DNA of 64,000 bases from a virus. This document shows positions 18,363-26,150 of the stretch, in pieces; the first letter of the stretch is position 1; every line of letters begins with the position of its first letter. A program made the translations under genes and the position numbers. Under the pieces are notes generated by a model, which saw only the letters and a list, made by a program, of their open reading frames with translations, searched no databases and was not told where the DNA came from. The DNA lies in the IMG/VR virus record IMGVR_UViG_3300042564_004221, positions 35,790-99,789 of that record; one strand, written 5' to 3'.

Positions 18363-20222
18363 TTATTTGATTTCGCACGCTCCACCTGAACAAGCCAACT
18401 CACCACTTAAATCAGTTTCGTCAGTTAGTTCAACAACTTTTGACAAATCAATTGAGTGAAGTTTTGAGAATAATCTTTCAAATTCTTCTTTAGTACAATC
18501 GGTAAAAGGTGCTTGAACGTAACTTCCGTTATCATATGGAAGTACAGATAGTCCATTATAAAAATCTCTGTTATCCCAAAACCACTCGCCAGCTAAATCC
18601 CAATCTTCAGGTTTTAAACTAATTGTTGCAGATACGTTATGACTATTTGAACCACTTCTGTGTCCAGGTTTAACCCATTCTTGTGTAATTTTTTTAACAC
18701 GCTCTAATAATTGGAATGGACTTTCAGTTCTTAAAATTGCCCCCTCAGGTGCTTTTTGTGGTACCGAAATAACCGCTGTATCGTGTGGACGGAAAAATTC
18801 ATCCTCAACTAATTCAGGGTGATTGTTTAATAAATAACTGTAAATTGATTCGTTTTTACCTACACGGATTCTACGGATGTAATAATCGTTGTGCCAAGCG
18901 TGAATACCTGATGAAGTTCCTAAAGTTAATGAGGTTGTTCCTGCAGGTTTTACAGTTGTTGTACGAGCCGATTTATTAATACCAATTATCTCAGCAACTC
19001 TTGAATTTTCTTCTTTAACAACTTTCGCAGCTTCTTTCATATCATAACCCAAGACAACACCTGAACCAATACCTGTCATAGATACACCGATTAAAGCGTC
19101 TTTCTCAGTTGTTCTTTTCCAAATATCACGAAGGTAATGGAAGTTAGTATAACCCGCCTGTAATGTTCCGATGAACGCTGCCGCTTTAACACGAGCGTTT
19201 AAATCTTCTTGTGAATCAATGTCAGAAACATTTACCTCACATAAGTTACAGAATTGATTTGGTCTTAATGCGATTTCACAACAAGGGTTTGTTCCCCAAT
19301 CTTTATCGTTAGTGAAATAGATACCAGGTTCACCTGCTCCTGAAGCCTCAACACGTTTCCATAAATCCATAAAGAAATCTTTAGTGATTTTATGTCTAAC
19401 CAATGCCGCTGAGTTGTTTGCTCTACCTCTTTGTGGATTTTGTTCCCACCATGCTCCTGACTTACAAGAAATCATCTCTTGGTCATCTGCACTGAATAAT
19501 GAAATAAGTGCCGCTCTACGAATACCACCTGCTAACACCGCATCTGCAATATGACAAACCATATCGTGAACTTCAATCGGGGTTAATTTATCATCATCCT
19601 CTTTTGAATCCAACATAGTGGTTAACTTATAGATACAATCTTTCAATGGTTGAGGACCTGGTGCTTTACCACCTGAAGTTACAAGTTGAGCTCCTTTTGG
19701 TCTAATGTCTGAATAATCAAACACAATTGTTGATGACGCTTTACCGAAGTAAGATTTCATTAATACTTTAATTGCGTCTGCCCATCCTTCAATAGAGTCA
19801 CCGATTAAAAATCTTGTGGTATATTTTGGATTTGGTTTTCTAATTTCAGGTAATTTTTCTACGTGATGTTTTTGAACTGAATAACCAACACCTGTTCCTC
19901 CTAATAGTAAGAACATTGACTCAGAGAATGCATCCAAGTGGTCGATAGGTAGATAAGCACAATTGTAGATTCTGTTTGGAGAAATTTCAATTGGTTTACC
20001 ACCAAATTGCATTGACCTCATTGAGGGTAATACTTTTTTATCATATACCATTTTGTATACTTCTGTAATCTCATCTTTCAATGATGGGTATTTTTTAATA
20101 TGCATGTTCATATTACGGGTTACCAATTCTTCCCACGTTTCGCGTCTGTTTAATTCTGGTACGAACTTAGCGTACTTCATATAAACTGTTAAATCTGACA
20201 ATATCTGTTGTGATGCGTCCAT
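18363..20222 (-). CDS. nrdJ: Class II (adenosylcobalamin-dependent) ribonucleotide reductase
   Basis: A 619-aa enzyme that reduces ribonucleotides to deoxyribonucleotides for phage DNA synthesis. Visible features: the reducing Cys in NRIYNCAYLP (C88); the active-site Asn-x-Cys-x-Glu in GTNPCCEIAL (about residue 314) followed by FCNLCEVNVSD; a glycine-rich LLGGTGVGYSVQ loop; and a C-terminal redox tail ACSGGACEIK. Length and motifs fit monomeric class II enzymes of the Lactobacillus RTPR type. I infer that it uses B12 and needs no NrdB partner; none is seen here. The upstream gene is the helicase (27-nt gap), and a strong terminator follows. Confidence 0.85.
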   Translation of the reverse strand: MDASQQILSDLTVYMKYAKFVPELNRRETWEELVTRNMNMHIKKYPSLKDEITEVYKMVYDKKVLPSMRSMQFGGKPIEISPNRIYNCAYLPIDHLDAFSESMFLLLGGTGVGYSVQKHHVEKLPEIRKPNPKYTTRFLIGDSIEGWADAIKVLMKSYFGKASSTIVFDYSDIRPKGAQLVTSGGKAPGPQPLKDCIYKLTTMLDSKEDDDKLTPIEVHDMVCHIADAVLAGGIRRAALISLFSADDQEMISCKSGAWWEQNPQRGRANNSAALVRHKITKDFFMDLWKRVEASGAGEPGIYFTNDKDWGTNPCCEIALRPNQFCNLCEVNVSDIDSQEDLNARVKAAAFIGTLQAGYTNFHYLRDIWKRTTEKDALIGVSMTGIGSGVVLGYDMKEAAKVVKEENSRVAEIIGINKSARTTTVKPAGTTSLTLGTSSGIHAWHNDYYIRRIRVGKNESIYSYLLNNHPELVEDEFFRPHDTAVISVPQKAPEGAILRTESPFQLLERVKKITQEWVKPGHRSGSNSHNVSATISLKPEDWDLAGEWFWDNRDFYNGLSVLPYDNGSYVQAPFTDCTKEEFERLFSKLHSIDLSKVVELTDETDLSGELACSGGACEIK

Positions 20223-20249
20223 AATTTTTTCTTCTTTGTTTATTTAATT

Positions 20250-21632
20250 TTATATTGTTGTTTTATTATCTTCTCTTTGTTTTCTCTTCTCTAATAGTTC
20301 TTTAACCCTATCTCTTTTTCTCTCTTCTTGTTGTTCTTCAAATCCTAAGAATGTTACAGATGACTCTGTGTCTATCTCAAGTAATTCGTTGTTAAACTTA
20401 CAATTTTCAAATACCACACCATCTTTACCGATACGTGATTTTGTGATTGCTATTGTTGCCAAGTTCATTTCTTTCTGTTGTAATGTCTTAGCCACTGTAA
20501 TGATAACGTGTCCTACTTGTGCCTTTTTAATTGAACCTCCCATTTGGTCTGTGGTTACAACCTCAGAAGAGATTGATGACCTGTTACCTTGTGTTGCTGT
20601 CCAACCAACTAATGATAGTTCGTGACACATCGCCTCAAAACCTCTCATCACCGAACCCTCAGCCTTCCACTCATCCTTACTTGAACTTTCAGGAACCACA
20701 CAATCTATGTAATCCAAAAGAACCAAGTCAATTTTAGTACCATCAGCAATCATTTTTCTAATTTGATTTTTGATTTGACTCATAGTTACAGTATCTGATG
20801 GAAGTTTCTTAAGAATTAATTCATTCTTCATTGTTTCCTTAATCTCAGTAATTTTGCCCATCACCGCTTCTTTGTTTTGAACCAAGTTATCTGGTTCAAT
20901 ACCAGTCCAAAGTGTGAAGTGTTTACGTTGTATAATCTTTGGATTGTCCTCAAAAAAGATTTGAAGAACATTGTATCCAAGATTAAATGCCGTGTTTGCT
21001 ATCTTAGTTAAGATTGTTGTTTTACCAACTCCAGTGGGTGCTAAGATAACACCAATTTCTCCCTTTGCCAAACCACCTTTTAATAATCTGTCAATTCCTG
21101 CGATTCCAATTGGAATTGGGTGTCTAAAGTCCTCATCAAGAACTGTATCTAAGTTGGAGAATATGTCTGTTGTTCCTGTATCTCTCTCCCCAACTTGTAA
21201 TGCTTCTCGAACAAGTCCTTCAACCTTATCGTAAGATTCGAAATCCCCTTCAGTTATAATCTTTTGTGCTTTATCCATAGCCTTTTGAAGTTCTTGTTGT
21301 TTACAGAACTTCAAAGCCTTTTCCTGAACGAACTGAGTTCCTTCAAATGGTGCGTCTTTAATTTGTTTAATGGTGTCAAGAACGATTTTAGCAACCAATT
21401 CTTGTGAGATTTCAGACTTTACAATCTGTTCAAGGGTGTCAAAGTTAGGTGTAGATTGATACTTCGAGTGATACTCCTTTGTCATCTGTAAGATGATTTT
21501 AAAATACTTATTGTCAAAATAAACACTCTCAATAACATCCATAATTGATGTTGAAAATTCTTTGTCGACAATAAGTTGGTTTAAAAGTTGTATCTGAAAT
21601 GTGTTCCCTAAGTAATCAAAATTTTTATTCAT
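20250..21632 (-). CDS. gp41: Replicative DnaB-like helicase (T4 gp41-like)
   Basis: A 460-aa protein. The N-terminal ~150 residues are helical, as in the DnaB N-domain. The C-terminal RecA-like ATPase has Walker A APTGVGKTT (residues 198-206), Walker B LVLLDYIDCV and a sensor-like GWTATQGNRSS, all typical of DnaB/gp41 hexamers. It unwinds DNA 5'-3' at the fork and recruits primase. No primase gene is visible in this window. It lies between the FEN/small-protein pair and the RNR gene in one replication run. Confidence 0.88.
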   Translation of the reverse strand: MNKNFDYLGNTFQIQLLNQLIVDKEFSTSIMDVIESVYFDNKYFKIILQMTKEYHSKYQSTPNFDTLEQIVKSEISQELVAKIVLDTIKQIKDAPFEGTQFVQEKALKFCKQQELQKAMDKAQKIITEGDFESYDKVEGLVREALQVGERDTGTTDIFSNLDTVLDEDFRHPIPIGIAGIDRLLKGGLAKGEIGVILAPTGVGKTTILTKIANTAFNLGYNVLQIFFEDNPKIIQRKHFTLWTGIEPDNLVQNKEAVMGKITEIKETMKNELILKKLPSDTVTMSQIKNQIRKMIADGTKIDLVLLDYIDCVVPESSSKDEWKAEGSVMRGFEAMCHELSLVGWTATQGNRSSISSEVVTTDQMGGSIKKAQVGHVIITVAKTLQQKEMNLATIAITKSRIGKDGVVFENCKFNNELLEIDTESSVTFLGFEEQQEERKRDRVKELLEKRKQREDNKTTI

Positions 21633-21670
21633 AAATCGTTTTTGTAGTCCCTTGTTTTATTAAATATAAC

Positions 21671-22120
21671 TTAGTTCAACTCAAATCCCAAATATTCAAA
21701 ACTTAATTCTTCCTCGGAAAAAATGTCAGTTAAATCTCTCAAAACATCTTTCAAAAATGGTCGTACATCAACGGTATAACGAACTTTGGGTGGATATAAT
21801 TTTCCATCAAAATATCTATGACAAATTGTCTGCTCTCCAATTCTGATGTGAATATTGAAGTGTTCGCTACCTTCAGTGAATGATGTCTCCATTAGGGTTG
21901 GGTCGTTCATAATCGCGTCTTGGTTATCTGACATATAGATAACGGTTTTCATCTTAAGATGATGTTGGAGTTGCTCCTTTAGTTGTTTAATGTAGTAGTA
22001 CAACTCTAACGAGTTTTTTGCGTTTGGGTTGAATCCTCTAACATTAAAAAACCTTTGAACTACGATGTTGTCATTCAACGTAAGTAAGAATTCCATTTTG
22101 GTACTGTCTTGCTCTCTCAT
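21671..22120 (-). CDS. Hypothetical replication-linked protein
   Basis: A 149-aa protein starting MREQDSTKMEFLLTLND. I chose ATG 22120, 2 nt after the nuclease stop; a longer frame starting at TTG 22192 would overlap the nuclease by 70 nt. The sequence is mixed alpha/beta with repeated charged strands (NIVVQRFFNVRGF, FNIHIRIGEQTICHRYFDGK). No family recognised. Its place between FEN nuclease and helicase suggests a role in replication or nucleotide supply. Confidence 0.65.
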   Translation of the reverse strand: MREQDSTKMEFLLTLNDNIVVQRFFNVRGFNPNAKNSLELYYYIKQLKEQLQHHLKMKTVIYMSDNQDAIMNDPTLMETSFTEGSEHFNIHIRIGEQTICHRYFDGKLYPPKVRYTVDVRPFLKDVLRDLTDIFSEEELSFEYLGFELN

Positions 22121-22122
22121 AT

Positions 22123-23121
22123 TTATTTTTTGTTTGTATTTCTTTTTTCTTTTCTTGTTAATTTTAGGAATGGTGTTAGGAAACTTACCCAAGCATCATC
22201 GTTCTTGGGTAGATACTTAAAGAGACCATCCTCCATCATCATTCTCATTAAGTTTTTGTAACCCCTATCGGTGGGGTCTATTGTATCGTTTAATATCTGT
22301 GTTACTAACTCTTTTCCTTCTTCGGTTATTAACGGATTAGATAGGTCAACAATCTTCTTATTTGTACTATAGAACTCTTCACCAAGTATAGACAATTTCG
22401 TCTTACCTGTCAAAATATTATTTAAAACTTTAATAGGTTTTTTTTGTGGAATTTTTCCTGCGATATCCAATAATTCTTCGATAGTGCAAGGTTTCTCCTG
22501 AACTTGGGGGAAATATTTAACCAATGTTTTTTCACCAAGTCCCTCAATACCAATAATATTATCTCCTTTATCACCTGTGAATACCTTTGTTAATAACACA
22601 TTGTAATGTGGAATTTTAACTTTGTTAATAACGATGTTATCTCCGTTTTTAAAGTATTCTTTTGTGTTTGGTGCATAGATGGTTACATTATCCGAGATAA
22701 GCTGTGTAAGGTCCTTATCTGCGGAAAATATGATGATTTTTTCATCGACCGCAATCTTGCAATAATGCGCAATCAAATCATCCGCCTCATTATTCGCCAT
22801 TTCAACTTGACGAACAAATATTTCTTCCAAATATTGTTTAACTCTTGATTGTTGATACAAATATGATTCATACTTGTATTCGTTCATATCCAATGTTCGG
22901 TTTGCCTTATACTGTGGATATAAACTTTTTCTAACGGATGAATTAGAATCACCGTCCCAAAATACCACTACCTTATCGTGGTTGTGTTCTTCAAGGAATT
23001 TGCGGAGTATATTCACAAAGTGAAATACTCCACCCACATGAGCTCCGTCGTTATACACGTCTTTGGCTCCGTGGAATCCTATCTTGAATAAGTTGTTTCC
23101 GTCAACTAATAATGTTTTAAT
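22123..23121 (-). CDS. rnh: FEN-family 5'-3' nuclease / RNase H with apparent AUU start
   Basis: Removes RNA primers and 5' flaps. Acidic motifs seen: LLVDGNNLFKIG at the N-terminus, VVFWDGDSNSSVRKSLYPQY, ANNEADDLIAHYC, IIFSADKDLTQLI and VFTGDKGDNIIGIEGLGEKT (helix-hairpin-helix). The LLVDGNN segment, which carries the first metal-binding Asp, is encoded upstream of the first ATG or GTG: the first conventional start is GTG at 23058. The frame is open back to a TAA at 23136-23134 with no ATG, GTG or TTG in between. ATT at 23121, seven codons before the metal-binding Asp, is the best start, giving about 332 aa. It follows uvsX by 30 nt. Confidence 0.8.
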   Translation of the reverse strand: MKTLLVDGNNLFKIGFHGAKDVYNDGAHVGGVFHFVNILRKFLEEHNHDKVVVFWDGDSNSSVRKSLYPQYKANRTLDMNEYKYESYLYQQSRVKQYLEEIFVRQVEMANNEADDLIAHYCKIAVDEKIIIFSADKDLTQLISDNVTIYAPNTKEYFKNGDNIVINKVKIPHYNVLLTKVFTGDKGDNIIGIEGLGEKTLVKYFPQVQEKPCTIEELLDIAGKIPQKKPIKVLNNILTGKTKLSILGEEFYSTNKKIVDLSNPLITEEGKELVTQILNDTIDPTDRGYKNLMRMMMEDGLFKYLPKNDDAWVSFLTPFLKLTRKEKRNTNKK

Positions 23122-23151
23122 GTCTCTTGTGTTTTATAGTGTGAATACTTC

Positions 23152-24156
23152 TCAATCCTCTTTCTCTTCTTTCAATTCAAAATCTAAAGATGCAATACCA
23201 AGAATATCTTTCCAATAGTCAGCATGTTCTTTTTTATAAGCCTCAATAGATATCTTTTCTTCTGCAGCTTCTTTACCCGCCAAGAACCCGTGTGGTGTTA
23301 CAATTATCTTACCATCTTCATAACCCAATCCATTAATGTGATTCTTCATCACAGAAATTTTAGTTCTAATTGCAAATTTAACACTTCTTTTGTCTTTTGT
23401 TGCAGTAATTTTGTTAGTTCCTGCACCTTTTTGGTTACCGAATAAGAATACCAAAGATGAGTTTAACCAAATTGCCTCACCACCTTTAGCTTTAATCTTA
23501 GGTTGTCCAAATGGATTATCAGGTAATTCAACCCAAGGTTGGTTGACAATAACCAAAGTGTTTTCGTATTTTGAATCTGATTTACGAGAACCTGAAATAC
23601 GTTGGTTGATACCCATACCAATTTTGTCTGCCAATACAGATGCGTTGTGTTGCTTTCCACCTTTACCATCAAATGTCATCTTACAAGGAACTGAACCAAC
23701 AGAATCCCATAAGAACAATAAACTATAATCCAACTCACCTTTTTCTTGCGCATCTAACAAACTATTAATATAGTCGGTGATTTGCTCAATATAATTGAAG
23801 TTGTTATTAAAGATGTAGAATCCGTCCCAATCAACTTCTCCTGTTGCTTCATCAACAACTTCTTCACAGTCAAAACCCATAAGTTTTGCGTGTTCAAAAG
23901 ACCATTTTTGTTCAGTAATAATGAACACAGGTAGAATACCTTTCTTTTGAGCATCAACCGCAGATTTAACCAATGCGGTAGTTTTTCCTGTATCTGAGTG
24001 ACCCAAGAACATATTTAAATGTCCAATCGCAGGACCAGGTACTCCAACCGCATCTAAGAAATCAGGACCTAAGTCAAAAAATCTTTGGGGTTTGTATTTT
24101 GCTGAGGTAGAGAATTTTTTCTTTACCAAGCTGAAATCATTTTTTTTAATTGCCAT
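23152..24156 (-). CDS. uvsX: UvsX/RecA-like recombinase
   Basis: A 334-aa strand-exchange ATPase for recombination-dependent replication and repair. Walker A is GHSDTGKTT (residues 52-60). The catalytic Glu is in VFIITEQKWSFEHAK. Walker B is SLLFLWDSVGSVPCK. The DNA-binding loop 2 region is near the NTLVIVNQPWVELP segment. Length matches T4 UvsX (391) and short phage RecA proteins. It lies between the SSB gene and the FEN nuclease. The strong hairpin upstream means its expression depends on read-through or on a weak promoter I could not identify. Confidence 0.88.
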   Translation of the reverse strand: MAIKKNDFSLVKKKFSTSAKYKPQRFFDLGPDFLDAVGVPGPAIGHLNMFLGHSDTGKTTALVKSAVDAQKKGILPVFIITEQKWSFEHAKLMGFDCEEVVDEATGEVDWDGFYIFNNNFNYIEQITDYINSLLDAQEKGELDYSLLFLWDSVGSVPCKMTFDGKGGKQHNASVLADKIGMGINQRISGSRKSDSKYENTLVIVNQPWVELPDNPFGQPKIKAKGGEAIWLNSSLVFLFGNQKGAGTNKITATKDKRSVKFAIRTKISVMKNHINGLGYEDGKIIVTPHGFLAGKEAAEEKISIEAYKKEHADYWKDILGIASLDFELKEEKED

Positions 24157-24175
24157 ATTTTTTTTTAGTTAAAAA

Positions 24176-24215
24176 GAAAAAGCTTGGACACTTTACCTAA
24201 GTGAATGTCCAAGCT
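24176..24215 (-). terminator. Rho-independent terminator between SSB and uvsX
   Basis: A perfect 10-bp stem, AGCTTGGACA/TGTCCAAGCT (24181-24215), followed on the minus strand by TTTTTCTTTTT. The loop holds a second small pairing (TTCACTTAGGTAAAG). It ends the SSB transcript and probably lets only part of transcription enter uvsX. Confidence 0.85.
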
Positions 24216-24225
24216 CATTATATAA

Positions 24226-25086
24226 TTAGAACGGTAAGTCAGAGTCAACTTCATCATTTGCCTGAGAGTCAACAATATCTATTTTAGTTTCAGATTTTTT
24301 AGACCCACCCATTGAAGTTGTTGATTCAGTGTCATTACCATATACATAACCACCCTTATCATTATCCCATTTTGGAGTTTCTCCACGAGCGATAGCCTCA
24401 AGATAATCAACAGGTTTTTTAGAATAAACATCTAACCAAGTTAATTCATCTTCAACCCAAGCTTTAGACTGAGCAGCTTCTGCGTGTACAGGACCTTGGT
24501 CTTCATACATAATTGTAGACACACTTGTGTAATCTTTACCTGCGTTTGTTTTAGATTTTGTTAACTCAATGATTAAGTCACGTCCTTTTTCAGGGTCGGT
24601 AACATCACCTTTGTTTCTCCAAATTGGAATGATTTTATCTAAGATACCATCATTCTTATAATTGTGTTTGAATCTCCAAAACTTCGGACCATCTTCTTCG
24701 TGGTCTCTGTCAATAACCTTAACAATATAAAACTTACGAGATTTATATTGTTTAGCCAATTCTTTGTCTGACTCTTTGCCAGTTGACATCAATTCTTCAT
24801 AAACCTCATTTAATGGAGAACGCTCGTTGTCATTCTTTGCTGGGTCATAGAATTTTTGCCATTGTCCACCTACTTGAATTTCGTGGTACCATGCTTCTTT
24901 AAATGGTGAAGAACCATCTTGTGTTGGTAGGATACGTATTTTACGTTGTCCTGATTTCTCTTTGTCTCCAAGGATACAAGCGAAATACTTTTTCATTCTT
25001 TCGTCTTGCGACATTTTGCTTTGGGCCCCGCCCCCTTGTTGTGCTTTTTCGTACTGTGCCAATACGGCGTCTAATGAACTCATCAT
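24226..25086 (-). CDS. gp32: Single-stranded DNA-binding protein, T4 gp32-like
   Basis: A 286-aa protein. The N-terminal segment (LDAVLAQYEKAQQGGGAQSK) resembles the gp32 cooperativity region. The core contains KIRILPTQDGSSPFKEAWYH and KFYIVKVIDRDHEEDGPKFW, a gp32-style OB fold, though the Zn Cys cluster is not obvious. The C-terminus is acidic and ends DSDLPF, as in bacterial SSB tips that bind partner proteins. It coats ssDNA for polymerase and UvsX. It has its own strong promoter and terminators on both sides, consistent with the high level needed for an SSB. Confidence 0.85.
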   Translation of the reverse strand: MMSSLDAVLAQYEKAQQGGGAQSKMSQDERMKKYFACILGDKEKSGQRKIRILPTQDGSSPFKEAWYHEIQVGGQWQKFYDPAKNDNERSPLNEVYEELMSTGKESDKELAKQYKSRKFYIVKVIDRDHEEDGPKFWRFKHNYKNDGILDKIIPIWRNKGDVTDPEKGRDLIIELTKSKTNAGKDYTSVSTIMYEDQGPVHAEAAQSKAWVEDELTWLDVYSKKPVDYLEAIARGETPKWDNDKGGYVYGNDTESTTSMGGSKKSETKIDIVDSQANDEVDSDLPF

Positions 25087-25123
25087 ATTTTATTTAAATT
25101 TTAATTTGTTGGTTTGTTGTATA

Positions 25124-25152
25124 ATTATAATCTAGTTTTGGGTGTTTGTCAA
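25124..25152 (-). promoter_or_regulatory. Consensus sigma-70 type promoter for the SSB gene
   Basis: On the minus strand: TTGACA (25152-25147), a 17-nt spacer, TATAAT (25129-25124). Both hexamers match the E. coli consensus exactly. The -10 ends 37 nt before the start codon. Probably an early promoter. Confidence 0.75.
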
Positions 25153-25180
25153 ATAAAAAAACCACCTTTTTAGGGTGGTT
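25153..25180 (-). terminator. Rho-independent terminator after the 220-aa gene
   Basis: A stem of AACCACC/GGTGGTT with a short loop, followed by a run of seven T on the minus strand. It directly abuts the -35 element of the SSB promoter, insulating the late block from the early gene. Confidence 0.85.
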
Positions 25181-25202
25181 CTTATTAATATGTTAAATAA
25201 TA

Positions 25203-25865
25203 TTATTTATATCTTAACTCATCTTTTTGTCCACTTCCTTGGAAGGAGCCCTTGATATCGTTAACATTTATGTCAGTCACATCCTGTGGAGTTAAAACAT
25301 AATCATTTTTTCCCGTCTTTTCCATCTCATCTTTTTTATCATCAAAAAATTGTGATAATTTTTGATTAAATGGATATGAATCATAGCTTCTTAACTCTAA
25401 TTTTTCTTGAGGTGTTTTCTCTCTATACTTTTCAATCTTGTTTTCAAGAGCGTTAAGTTTGTTCATAATAGCATCCATCTCACCTAATCTTGATTCCAAT
25501 TTAGTCAATTGTCCAAATAAGTTATCAAAATAATCATCTTGTTTTTTCTCAATATTTTTTTGAGAATCTACCAATTCAGTAATGTCTAATTCTTCAGAAC
25601 CACTTTCAGTACCACCTTCTTCAGATTTTCCGTCATCATCAATCTTTTCAACATCAGGGTCATTATCAACATCTATTGGTGTTGGTGCTCCGCCTGGTGC
25701 TGGAGGTGGTGGTGGGGTTGCTAATGCATCTGCAGGGGGTGGCGGGGGTGCTGCTCCTTCTTCAGGGGCCAACGCAGCCAAGTCATCACCAGCCTGTTCT
25801 CTGATATAATTATTGATACTTTTGTATCTTTGAATTTCACTTAATATTTTTTTATCTAAACTCAT
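25203..25865 (-). CDS. Acidic Pro/Ala-rich coiled-coil protein, probable virion/assembly factor
   Basis: A 220-aa protein in three parts. Residues 1-25 are a basic helix. Residues 28-65 are Pro/Ala-rich (PPPPPADALATPPPPPAP). Then comes a very acidic linker (about 66-95), a predicted coiled coil (about 97-150, LTKLESRLGEMDAIMNKLNA) and a mixed tail. No family recognised. It ends the main late operon, just before a terminator. The layout resembles scaffold or chaperone-like proteins, but this is only a guess. Confidence 0.6.
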   Translation of the reverse strand: MSLDKKILSEIQRYKSINNYIREQAGDDLAALAPEEGAAPPPPPADALATPPPPPAPGGAPTPIDVDNDPDVEKIDDDGKSEEGGTESGSEELDITELVDSQKNIEKKQDDYFDNLFGQLTKLESRLGEMDAIMNKLNALENKIEKYREKTPQEKLELRSYDSYPFNQKLSQFFDDKKDEMEKTGKNDYVLTPQDVTDINVNDIKGSFQGSGQKDELRYK

Positions 25866-25869
25866 TGTA

Positions 25870-26094
25870 TTATCCGTTTAATAATTGTTTAATTCCTCTA
25901 GATGTTTCTACTCTAACTTTTCTATTGGCAGTTGTTTGTTGACCAGCTCTTTCGATAAGACCGTCTCTTTCTCTTACAGTATAACAATCTCCAGTATCTA
26001 AATCACAAACTTGTTTAGTTCCGTCTCCGTTGTCTTCTTCTGAAAATCTAACTGATTTTCCAAGATAGTTATCTAATGTTGTTTTTAAGCTCAT
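25870..26094 (-). CDS. Small hypothetical phage protein
   Basis: A 74-aa soluble protein (MSLKTTLDNYLGKSVRFS) with a Cys pair in KQVCDLDTGDCYTVRERDG. It lies 4 nt upstream of the 220-aa gene and is preceded by a TATTTATA motif. The N-terminal MSLK/MSLD starts of the two genes look alike. Function unknown. Confidence 0.65.
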   Translation of the reverse strand: MSLKTTLDNYLGKSVRFSEEDNGDGTKQVCDLDTGDCYTVRERDGLIERAGQQTTANRKVRVETSRGIKQLLNG

Positions 26095-26107
26095 AAAAAT
26101 CTTTTTA

Positions 26108-26115
26108 TATAAATA
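26108..26115 (-). promoter_or_regulatory. Putative late promoter core (TATTTATA)
   Basis: CGTATATTTATATAAAAAG on the minus strand, 13 nt before ATG 26094, in the 56-nt gap after the hub-like gene. Confidence 0.55.
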
Positions 26116-26150
26116 TACGATTTAAGTGAATGTTATTCCTAATTACTAAA

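Noticed and set aside
23059-23133. Frameshift or sequencing deletion at the start of the FEN gene
   Set aside because: No ATG is present in the other frames of the 30-nt gap either, so a frameshift does not supply a start; AUU remains the simpler reading, though a base error cannot be excluded.
23390-23728. 112-aa open frame on the plus strand
   Set aside because: Antisense to the uvsX coding region, whose motifs are clear; no homology features.
25582-25809. Gly/Ser-rich 75-aa open frame on the plus strand
   Set aside because: It is the complement of the Pro/Ala-rich linker of the 220-aa gene; composition explains it.
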